Assembly: GCA_002729415.1 (NCBI GenBank)
Contig: PBXZ01000057.1
Location: 21,634-85,633, forward strand
DNA from: UBA9662 sp002729415
GTDB lineage: Bacteria > Poribacteria > WGA-4E > UBA9662
DNA: 64,000 nucleotides
Reading direction: 5' to 3'
The position numbers and the translations under genes were made by a program. The stretch's first letter is position 1. The number at the start of each line of letters is the position of its first letter. The notes below the pieces were generated by a model, which did no database searches, had not been told where the DNA came from, and saw only the letters and a program-made list of their open reading frames with translations. Shown here one piece after another: positions 17,933 through 25,492 of the stretch.

Positions 17933-19150
17933 ATGGCNAATATTAAAGAGATTCAATGCATTCGAACCAGATCAAATGGAACATGGGTAATTGTCAAGGT
18001 TATAACGGATCAACCGGGATTATACGGTATCGGTTCAGCNAGCGATCAGTATCATGCTGAAACAGTGATTACTGCAGTAGAACAAGGTGTCGGTCCAAAG
18101 TTAATTGGTCGTAACGCAGGGCATATCGAAGACAATTGGCAATCCGCTTTCACCAGCGGATATTGGCGGAATGGGTCAATTCTGAATACCGCTTTGGCTG
18201 GTATTGATATGGCTCTTTGGGATATCAAGGGAAAAGAAGCTGGATTGCCAGTTTATCAACTTCTGGGTGGTCCGTGTCGTGCAGCAGTGCCGTGTTATGC
18301 CCATGCTAGTGGAAGTGATTTGGTTGCTTTGGAGGATGATGTNCGAGGTTACATGGAAGAAGGATATCAGGTTATTCGGTGTCAGCTTGGAGGGTATGGT
18401 GGNGGAGGATTCATTGATCAAANTAATGCNCNACTANCTAAAAATGCTTGGCATAAGCCGCATTTCTTTGANGATGAGGCCTATTTGGAGAACATTCCCA
18501 AGATGTTTGATCATTTGCGTTCAAAGTTAGGNTTTGAGCCTAAACTGACCCACGATGTCCACGAGCATCTCCGNCCGCAGAGTGCTGTAACTTTGTCTAA
18601 ACTCCTTGAACCTTACCGTCTATATTTTCTAGAAGACGTGCTTCCACCTGAGCAGATTGCTTGGTTTCGCCTGATTCGCCAGCAGTGTACAACACCCCAA
18701 GCTATGGGGGAACTCTTTGTTAATCCTCACGAATGGATGCCTCTCATCACCGAGAGGCTTATTGATTTCGTCCGGGTTAGGGTTTCAAAAGCGGCAGGGA
18801 TCACGCAGTGCCGAAAGATTGCCAGTTTGTGCGAATGGTTTGGGATAAATACCGCTTGGCAGGAGGGCGGGGATAATGATCCTGTAAATCAGGTGGCAGC
18901 GATGCATTTAGATTTAGCTAGTTGGAGTTTTGGCATTCAAGAAGAAAATCATTTTAGTGCAGAGGAATTAGACATTTTTCCAGGGCATGCTATTCTTGAA
19001 GGAGGATATCTNTATACNAATGATCAACCAGGGNTAGGTGTNGATATNAATGAAACAAAAGCTGCTCAATTACTTGATACACANCAGNCAAAAANTCCTC
19101 GTCATATGTCTGAAGATCGACGGGTAGATGGTACTATTGTACGGCCATAG
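17933..19150 (+). CDS. Enolase-superfamily dehydratase, D-mannonate dehydratase (ManD/RspA)-like
   Basis: This 405-residue protein is in the mandelate racemase/muconate lactonizing branch. Signature stretches are YWRNGSILNTALAGIDMALW, DIKGKEAGLPVYQLLGG, the metal/base segment HDVHEHL, then FLEDVLPPEQ and MGELFVNPHEW. These match ManD-type acid-sugar dehydratases, which remove water from D-mannonate or D-gluconate using Mg. One key difference is that the usual TAWHGPGD reads TAWQEGGD, with His replaced by Gln, so substrate or activity may differ. It has a good AGGAGA site and stands alone on the plus strand. Its end overlaps the convergent PIG-L gene by 49 bp as drawn. Confidence 0.8.
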   Translation: MXNIKEIQCIRTRSNGTWVIVKVITDQPGLYGIGSXSDQYHAETVITAVEQGVGPKLIGRNAGHIEDNWQSAFTSGYWRNGSILNTALAGIDMALWDIKGKEAGLPVYQLLGGPCRAAVPCYAHASGSDLVALEDDXRGYMEEGYQVIRCQLGGYGXGGFIDQXNXXLXKNAWHKPHFFXDEAYLENIPKMFDHLRSKLXFEPKLTHDVHEHLXPQSAVTLSKLLEPYRLYFLEDVLPPEQIAWFRLIRQQCTTPQAMGELFVNPHEWMPLITERLIDFVRVRVSKAAGITQCRKIASLCEWFGINTAWQEGGDNDPVNQVAAMHLDLASWSFGIQEENHFSAEELDIFPGHAILEGGYXYXNDQPGXGXDXNETKAAQLLDTXQXKXPRHMSEDRRVDGTIVRP

Positions 19151-20085
19151 ANGATTTTGCCTNCTCTTATAATTTGNTAGANNGGCACAGCGTTTTTAGC
19201 AANGTAATTCTCTACATCGGTGGATTCAACACAACCTATAAATGTGCCCCCNGGACCGACATAGTAGAATCCCTCTGCGTATTCTAGNCCNTATTTTTGT
19301 CCGAGTTCCTTGTGCTCTTTTAAACCAAACAGTTTAATGTACTGGCGATCTGCGGTTTCATCATCATCACCAAGTTCTGGCAGNCNCAATGACTGNTCTG
19401 CCAGCTTTTCTCTCAGCTTAGAACCGTGTGAACCTGCTGGTCCCTGAGATTTATTGGTGCTCATGGAAGCNACTTTTTCTTCTATATATTTGGTTATGTC
19501 TATTACTCGATTATATGGTTGACCTCGACGTGCGANCCAATAATATTGTTCTCTTACAGTGTGAGGCATAATACCACAAGCAACTTGTTCCGGATAATCT
19601 TTATCCATACCCGCCATCCAACGTGCGGCTTCGACAGCTTGCGCAGTTATGTAATGATCTGGATTTTCTTCGTNATGCCCCCAAGGATTGAAAGTAAATA
19701 CGCTATCGATCTTGAGGGCNCGAAATAGGAATACNAACCGAGCACGTAGTTCTGTCGGTGATGCTTCATCTAAGCGATGATTCCGGTATCCAAGATTGAA
19801 TACCATTTTTAATCCCAAGACTTTGGCCAATTCGTTGACTTCGCATTCGTTACTCAATATAGTTTGGCCTATACTTGGCGTNGGTCCGCATTTCTCATCG
19901 TTTGTTGTCTGGATCAGGTAGCCTGTATAACCTTCNTCGATAAATTTGGCAATTGTGCCAGCNGCGAAAAGTGGAATGTCGTCTGCGTGTGCCTGAACGG
20001 CGGCTAAAACCTTGCCCTGATGAGGTTTGTTAGATACGGAACGCTCAACAACGATATTTTCTAGTAACGTTTCTTGCTTTTTCAT
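19102..20085 (-). CDS. PIG-L family deacetylase (LmbE-like)
   Basis: This 327-residue zinc hydrolase removes N-acetyl groups from sugars or similar conjugates. The zinc motif is AHADD (H33, D35, D36), and PWGH-x-EENPDHYITAQAV supplies the further histidine. The 3' end is uncertain: the codon at 19177-19179 reads TAN on this strand and may be Tyr or a stop. If it is a stop, the gene ends at 19177 and no longer overlaps the dehydratase gene at 17933-19150. In a sugar-acid neighbourhood it could deacetylate an N-acetylated glycan product; that is inference. Confidence 0.82.
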   Translation of the reverse strand: MKKQETLLENIVVERSVSNKPHQGKVLAAVQAHADDIPLFXAGTIAKFIXEGYTGYLIQTTNDEKCGXTPSIGQTILSNECEVNELAKVLGLKMVFNLGYRNHRLDEASPTELRARXVFLFXALKIDSVFTFNPWGHXEENPDHYITAQAVEAARWMAGMDKDYPEQVACGIMPHTVREQYYWXARRGQPYNRVIDITKYIEEKXASMSTNKSQGPAGSHGSKLREKLAXQSLXLPELGDDDETADRQYIKLFGLKEHKELGQKXXLEYAEGFYYVGXGGTFIGCVESTDVENYXAKNAVXXXQIIRXGKIXYGRTIVPSTRRSSDI

Positions 20086-20239
20086 GATAGCCGAGGTTGT
20101 CCTTTTTAGTTAGCTCAACTTGTTTTTCTCGATTGATAGCCTGCCTAAGTTTTAATTTAAACACAATTTGGTGTGGGCTCAAGTAAATTTTATCTTCTTA
20201 TTTTTTGTTTTTCTTGAGTTTTTGTGTTGTACCGCAAAT

Positions 20240-20600
20240 TTATTCTGTCCTCTTTATCATCTTCGGCTTCTTGTAAACATAGCCCTGTTGGTGTAAGAAA
20301 TGTGTTAGGCCACGGATGAACTGATGCCGAAGTGTTTTTTTACATGGTATGCCACATTTTTAGCGTACGGATAGAGATTGTGATCCAGAGGCCCTTCCAG
20401 TTCTTCCAGCTGTACTTGCTTTAGCCTGGGTTCACTTCCACCATCTCCATTCTTCGACAGCCCATTATCCCTTGATTCTTGTAACACTTGAAATGATGAG
20501 GGACTGTTTCGGGGTTTATCAGCAAGGTCTCGGCTGTCTTAATGATCGGCCAACCACTGTCCAGAAGATAGGCTGCCTTTAAGTGATAGGTCGTTCACTT
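20240..20600 (-). pseudogene. Decayed IS630-type transposase, N-terminal remnant
   Basis: Reading the minus strand in three successive frames gives pieces of one IS630-type N-terminus. First comes a helix-turn-helix (LKAAYLLDSGWPIIKTAETL, about 20580 down to 20480). After a frameshift comes a linker and second helical part (GGSEPRLKQVQLEELEG, then AYHVKKHFGIS, about 20487 to 20310). After another shift comes GLTHFLHQQGYVYKKPK, ending at a stop near 20240. Only about 120 residues are represented and the DDE catalytic part is absent. An in-frame stop also lies just upstream of the first piece. I see no clear terminal inverted repeats. Confidence 0.7.
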
Positions 20601-20738
20601 GTTTCTAGTCTACTGATACTCCAATCTCAAATCACCCAGTTTTTGTCTTTAAAGATAGTATTTGTCAGCTAGAAGCTAATTATATTTTATTCCTTCGCCA
20701 CCGTAAACTCGTTACACCCAATTCTGATTGGTAAACAG

Positions 20739-20778
20739 TATAGGTGTTATAGGCTATGATAAGCCTATAACACCTATA
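20739..20778. repeat. Perfect 17-bp inverted repeat with 6-nt loop
   Basis: The left arm (20739-20755, tataggtgttataggct) is exactly complementary to the right arm (20762-20778), with loop atgata. Neither side has a T-tract, so it is not a standard intrinsic terminator. It lies 140 bp from the IS630 remnant in an otherwise gene-free stretch. Confidence 0.9.
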
Positions 20779-21055
20779 TTGGATGGTATTCTATTCGATT
20801 TCTACCNTCTCTGGNTCNAGTGGTGTTTGATTGAACTCCCGGTTTTGATATAATGACGTGCTTACGATTTTAGGAACAAATGTATGNAATTGCCGCATAA
20901 ATCGGATTGTTAGGAGATGGATGTGTCTTTTATTATGTTTAAGGTGTGAAAGGTTGTGATCAGGGACAAACGCGTCGGCTAGTTAAACCTATTATCGCTG
21001 TCATGGTTTCAAGACACAAGTTATATTCATTGATTCCCGAATCTCAGAAATCGTT

Positions 21056-21817
21056 ATGAACCAACATTTGCTTTTCAATTTTTTGATTATCGGCTGGTTG
21101 GGATTGTCTGTAATATCTTTTTTCATACTGTTAGTTATTCCAGTTCCATATGGTCGTTATATGCGTCATGGATGGGGAATGACCATCAGAAATCAAATTG
21201 GTTGGCTTATTATGGAGGTTCCTTCGCCAATCATCTTTTTTGTTTGTTTTGTAGTTGGTCAGAATTCAAAAACTTTTACTGCGGTAGCTTTTCTAGCTAT
21301 GTGGGAGGTACATTATATACACCGAGCCTTCATTTATCCTTTTCGTTTGCGAGGTAAGGGCAAACGAATGCCAATTATAATTATGTTGTTAGGCTTTATG
21401 TTTAATATGATAAACAGTTTTTTTATTGGGTATCATCTGTTTTCGATTTCTGATAGCTATTTAAACAGATGGCTTATGGATTCACGTTTTATATTTGGAT
21501 TGGGCTTTTTTCTGGTCGGTTTCGTTATCAATTTTCAATCCGACTATATACTCCTTAATCTTCGTCGATCAGGTGACTCAGATTACCATGTTCCGTTTGG
21601 AGGACTATTTCGATGGGTATCTTGTCCAAATTATTTAGGTGAGATTATTGAGTGGATTGGTTGGGGGACNGCGACATGGTCGTTGCCAAGTNTGGNGTTT
21701 GCCGTTTGGACAGTTGCTAATCTGGTTCCTAGGTCTCGTTTTCACCATTTATGGTATCAACAGCGTTTCTCTGCCTATCCTTTTGAACGTAAGGTTCTTA
21801 TTCCAAGATTGTGGTAA
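21056..21817 (+). CDS. 3-oxo-5-alpha-steroid 4-dehydrogenase (SRD5A) family membrane protein
   Basis: This 253-residue polytopic membrane protein matches steroid 5-alpha-reductases over nearly full length. Early motifs are PVPYGRYMRHGWG and WLIMEVPSP. The C-terminal catalytic/NADPH region has NFQSDYILLNLRRSG, FGGLFRWVSCPNYLGEI, EWIGWG..TWSLPS, NLVPRSRFHHLWY and FERKVLIPRLW. In eukaryotes SRD5A1/2 reduce the C4-C5 double bond of 3-oxo-steroids with NADPH. Length and motif order are close to SRD5A1 rather than to the short bacterial DUF1295 proteins. It stands alone, so a sterol substrate is only a suggestion from the family; another enone lipid is possible. Confidence 0.85.
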   Translation: MNQHLLFNFLIIGWLGLSVISFFILLVIPVPYGRYMRHGWGMTIRNQIGWLIMEVPSPIIFFVCFVVGQNSKTFTAVAFLAMWEVHYIHRAFIYPFRLRGKGKRMPIIIMLLGFMFNMINSFFIGYHLFSISDSYLNRWLMDSRFIFGLGFFLVGFVINFQSDYILLNLRRSGDSDYHVPFGGLFRWVSCPNYLGEIIEWIGWGXATWSLPSXXFAVWTVANLVPRSRFHHLWYQQRFSAYPFERKVLIPRLW

Positions 21818-22058
21818 TAATAGATTCCTCTCACCTTGATTTAGTAAGCTAGGACCTCAAAAGAAGTTTGTTAATAAGCTGGGTGATTCCTGATAATCTT
21901 TGCGGCCCTAATTTTAATTTTTATGATAGGTTCTTAGGTATGATATGATAAATCTATTGTGTTATGGAAGGTGAATCGGATTACATTGATATTCCTAGTT
22001 CGAAATTATCTATAGCATCAAATGATGGTAAAAAGATTAAGACAATGGAGAAGCAATT

Positions 22059-23084
22059 ATGCCGAATGGAACAAAAACCGATCTTTTTCGTGTGGGTATA
22101 GTTGGCACTGGTGGAATTGCCCGAGCCCATGGGAGTGCATGTCAGGAGGCNGCGTCTGCTGAGCTCTGTGCCATCTGCGATGTATCGGAAGAGGCGTTAA
22201 ATCGTTATGGAGAAGCGTTCGAGGTGTCAAATAGATATCTCGATTTGGACGAAATGCTGGAAAAAGAAAATCTGGATATTGTCAGTATTTGTACTTGGGG
22301 CGCTTATCATGCCGAAAATGGCATTCAAATCGCCAATTCTGGAAAGGTAAAGGCGATTCTATGTGAAAAGCCATTCACACTAAATGCCGCTGAGGCCAGC
22401 CAAATGGTCAATGCGGCAGCTGAAAATGGGGTTTTGATTGCAGAAGCATTCAAATTCCGACATCATCCGATGCATCTTAAGGCTAAAGAACTTGTTGACT
22501 CTGGAGCGATTGGAGACGTCATGAATATCCGCAGTACGTTTTGCACAGGCGGTGGTGGGGGAGGTCCAGAGACCAGGAAACCCGAGAACAACTGGCGATT
22601 CAATAAGGCTAAAGGTGGTGGCAGTATCTATGATCTTGCATGTTATTGTATCCATCACGCCCGTTTCATTTTTGGGACAGAACCTGTTCAGGTCTTTGTT
22701 GCTGCACAACCGGGACTTGAAGTAGATGATGGGACTTATTTTCTGTTGGTTTTTCCTGATAATCGGATTGCTCAAATTTCTACTGGTTTTAATGCNGCTG
22801 GCGGTCAGTACGCTGAAATTTCNGGGACAGCAGGAATGTTAAGGTTGGACAAAGTTTGGAACAATGGNAACCAGCCAGTAACAATAGAATCGCATACTAA
22901 AGATGGTTATNAGGTGATTCACTTTGAACCAACCAACCAATTNNCCCTTCAGTTGCAACATCTATGTGATTGTTTGGAAACAGGTCNGCCNCATCGTATT
23001 TCNCCAGAAAGTTGCGTCGACCAAATGAAAGTTATTGACGCAGCCTTCGAATCTATANCTACAGGTAAAACTGTTTCCCTNTAA
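22059..23084 (+). CDS. Gfo/Idh/MocA family oxidoreductase (third copy)
   Basis: This 341-residue dehydrogenase-like enzyme starts with RVGIVGTGGIARAH and has a canonical EKP motif (LCEKPFTLNAAEA). FKFRHHPMH and the GGG-rich loop before GGGSIYDLACYCIHHARFIFG follow; the latter holds the D-x-x-x-x-x-x-H pair typical of the catalytic domain. Sequence style is close to D-xylose/glucose-fructose dehydrogenase-like members. A GGAGAAGC site precedes the ATG. It is followed by a small NIPSNAP protein 218 bp later. The exact substrate is unknown. Confidence 0.85.
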   Translation: MPNGTKTDLFRVGIVGTGGIARAHGSACQEXASAELCAICDVSEEALNRYGEAFEVSNRYLDLDEMLEKENLDIVSICTWGAYHAENGIQIANSGKVKAILCEKPFTLNAAEASQMVNAAAENGVLIAEAFKFRHHPMHLKAKELVDSGAIGDVMNIRSTFCTGGGGGGPETRKPENNWRFNKAKGGGSIYDLACYCIHHARFIFGTEPVQVFVAAQPGLEVDDGTYFLLVFPDNRIAQISTGFNXAGGQYAEIXGTAGMLRLDKVWNNXNQPVTIESHTKDGYXVIHFEPTNQXXLQLQHLCDCLETGXXHRIXPESCVDQMKVIDAAFESIXTGKTVSX

Positions 23085-23302
23085 ACATAGTAGTCANAGC
23101 AATTGTTTTATTTGTANTAGTGGGNGGANNTGAAACTGAACGNCTGTTGTTNGTTCAGTTTGGTACTGATATTTGATAGTGGNGTTTTTTTAGTCTNGAT
23201 GCTTGNTTTTTTTCAGAATANTTCTTTATGTTAAGTGTTTTATAGTTAGAATTTTGGCTGAGGAGCTGAATCTTTTTACTGTTAGTTTGGNAGGGGAAAT
23301 AG

Positions 23303-23632
23303 ATGTTTTTTGAGTTGCGTCAATACAACATAAAAGATGGNAAACGTGAAAATTGGATTCAACTTATGGAAGAGGAAATTTTACCGTTTCAGTTGTCAAA
23401 AGGGATGATAGTNGTTGGAAGTTTTGTTAGCGAAAATCCTGAGGAGGATGGTGATTTATATGTTTGGATCCGTCGTTTTGAGAGTGAGGCNCAACGGGAA
23501 GATTTGTATCGTTTAGTTTACGAAACTGACCACTGGAAAAGCAATCTTGGACCACGCGTTGGGGAACTTATTGATCGAGAAAACATTAGTGTTACACGCA
23601 TAGTACCGACTTCAAAGTCAATTATTCGTTAG
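23303..23632 (+). CDS. NIPSNAP family protein
   Basis: This 109-residue protein begins FFELRQYNIKD, the standard NIPSNAP opening, and continues with VGSFVSENPEEDGDLYVWIRRF and YETDHWKS. The fold is a ferredoxin-like alpha/beta barrel dimer; bacterial members are small and of unknown biochemical role. It has a GGGGAAATAG leader before the ATG. Its position after a Gfo/Idh enzyme hints at sugar or small-molecule catabolism. Confidence 0.85.
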   Translation: MFFELRQYNIKDXKRENWIQLMEEEILPFQLSKGMIXVGSFVSENPEEDGDLYVWIRRFESEXQREDLYRLVYETDHWKSNLGPRVGELIDRENISVTRIVPTSKSIIR

Positions 23633-23704
23633 TGANCNGNATATTGAAGAAGTTAGTGAGTGAAGTAGATAATTTGCTTGGGTAATTGGATAATAGGTAT
23701 TGAT

Positions 23705-25492
23705 TTAGAAAGCTTGTCCTACCGCATAGCTTATTACTGGCTTTGACCGGTTTTCCCTATCCAATGGGAAGGCTAGGTCTAAACGATAAACTTGGAACCC
23801 ACTCAGTTTTGGACTGCTGAANCTCAGTCCAAAGCCAATACTCCTTTTAGGATNCCAAATATCGATATCGATATCTTTCCAAATGTAACCGATATCTATG
23901 AACGCTGCTGANCCTAGGATGATGTAGGTGNTNTCCCAGAAAACGGTGCGGCTTTCNGCATTAATGACAATTTTCTTTTCACCACTGAAATGGATTTGGC
24001 GATATCCTCGAAGACCATNTAGGTTTCCAAGNAATATTTGTCCTTTACCGTCGAGNTTAAATCCCATTGCGGTNTTTAGTTGTAGGACTAGGGTTTGATA
24101 ATAGAGGTCTTTGGCAGTTACTTTAATTAGNGCNGTTAGTATGGAACTGTATATTTGCTTCTTATCAAAGTTAGTGACAANTCCCATCANTGTATTGAGG
24201 AAAATTTGTTTGCGGTGGGTCTGCATTGACGCAAAAGAGAGGGTCAATTNTGAATCTGTTTGGTCAGATCCGTACCATCTCGATGCTTGTCCGATTGATG
24301 CTCCATAATAATGTCCTAGGCCTACATCCTCAACACGTCCCATTTGATTCAAGAAACGAGTTCGGATATAAGTCCGCTGAACTTTNTCGANAGAGATACC
24401 TATTCGGTTGGTAATTCGGTTGGTAAGATTTGCCTTGGATANTGAAATACCCTCTTTTGTTTTGAAGTATATTGACCTGCTTGATTTTGTCCACAGACCA
24501 ACTAGTGTACGTCGATACCGATTGCCGAAAACTCGAATGATTTGTCCTGAGCGAATGTAGAGNTGGCGTTCAAAGGTATCTGTTTTTTTNCCGTTTTTGT
24601 CATACCAGTGGATANGGTCAATTGATTCAGAGAACGAGGATTCCCCGCTCCATTTTGTTTGAAGAGAATATAGTGGTCGGTATAGTCTTGCCTGCCAAGA
24701 ATCGCCTACACGTNTTTGTGTATATANACCATATATTCCCCAATGTGAATCGAATATACGTGGTACTCCATGGCTAAAACTCCAGAGATTGCGCGTTCTN
24801 TCCTCAGATTCGTGGATTTGATGGAATCGGAACCCNGCGCTGTTTCCCAATCCCAGAAGATTTGAGTCNGAGAGTGTAATTAGTAAATCAAATCTATCTC
24901 CCGTAATGGGGGTTGGTAGGTCNAGGGTTGGCATAATTGTCCACACATCAGTAACTGCAACTTCAATCCGTACAAGCTTAGATTGGGAATCTCGTGTGGC
25001 GAAAATTTCAGCACTTCCGAGGTACGGTTTTCTTCGTAGAATNCGTTCNCTTTCANATTCATCCTCAGTTTTGTAGATTGANCCAACTTGAAAAAGTAGC
25101 TCACGAACAATTACNTTTTTCTGTGTTCTGCGATTTCCNGTAACAATGATNCCACCAATTTTCCCTTCATCGATATGGATGCGCAGATAAACNCCTTCCG
25201 AAAATTGTTTGGTGAATAAAGTATTTCGATCTATTCTGGCGAAACGGTATCCATTATCCTGATAGAATGTGATAATNCGCTGGAAATCTTTTTCCAGTAG
25301 ATCTGGATTATAGGTTTGGTTCACATTAGTGACCATCAAATCTCGNATTTGCTGGTCACTAATGAACCTATTCCCGGTTAGAACGATATTTCGTATCAAT
25401 TTTNATTCGGCATGTAATAACGGTAGAAAATGAAAGTTGGTCANCACTAAGAATGAANAAATAAGTATGTAGNGCGAAACTTTATATTTCAT
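23705..25492 (-). CDS. BamA/TamA-like outer-membrane beta-barrel protein with POTRA domains
   Basis: This is an outer-membrane protein of about 595 residues. It has a signal peptide (residues 1-29, ending LLHAE), two POTRA-like domains (about 31-108, IRNIVLTGNRFISDQQ; about 108-180, IIV-x-GNRRTQK) and a long beta-strand-rich C-terminal barrel. The last residues (SYAVGQAF) end in Phe, as barrel proteins often do. A TTG at 25516 is an alternative start, but the ATG at 25492 starts directly at the signal peptide. It overlaps the end of the upstream von Willebrand gene by 11 bp, which suggests coupled translation. Only two POTRA domains make it smaller than true BamA. Confidence 0.8.
   Translation of the reverse strand: MKYKVSXYILIXSFLVXTNFHFLPLLHAEXKLIRNIVLTGNRFISDQQXRDLMVTNVNQTYNPDLLEKDFQXIITFYQDNGYRFARIDRNTLFTKQFSEXVYLRIHIDEGKIGXIIVXGNRRTQKXVIVRELLFQVXSIYKTEDEXEXEXILRRKPYLGSAEIFATRDSQSKLVRIEVAVTDVWTIMPTXDLPTPITGDRFDLLITLXDSNLLGLGNSXGFRFHQIHESEXRTRNLWSFSHGVPRIFDSHWGIYGXYTQXRVGDSWQARLYRPLYSLQTKWSGESSFSESIDXIHWYDKNXKKTDTFERXLYIRSGQIIRVFGNRYRRTLVGLWTKSSRSIYFKTKEGISXSKANLTNRITNRIGISXXKVQRTYIRTRFLNQMGRVEDVGLGHYYGASIGQASRWYGSDQTDSXLTLSFASMQTHRKQIFLNTXMGXVTNFDKKQIYSSILXXLIKVTAKDLYYQTLVLQLXTAMGFXLDGKGQIXLGNLXGLRGYRQIHFSGEKKIVINXESRTVFWXXTYIILXSAAFIDIGYIWKDIDIDIWXPKRSIGFGLXFSSPKLSGFQVYRLDLAFPLDRENRSKPVISYAVGQAF

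Larger units (their letters stand above)
20086..21055. other. Intergenic region, 970 bp, holding an IS remnant and a hairpin
   Basis: This is the longest gene-free stretch in the window. It lies between the divergently oriented PIG-L gene and the 5-alpha-reductase-like gene. It holds the decayed transposase at 20240-20600 and the perfect inverted repeat at 20739-20778. Outside these I see no gene. It is a likely insertion or rearrangement hotspot. Confidence 0.7.

Noticed and set aside
20305..20487. 60-residue minus-strand frame as a stand-alone small gene
   Set aside because: It is the middle piece of a frameshifted IS630-type transposase remnant.
20739..20778. Hairpin as a rho-independent terminator
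   Set aside because: No T-tract on either strand and no gene ending next to it.
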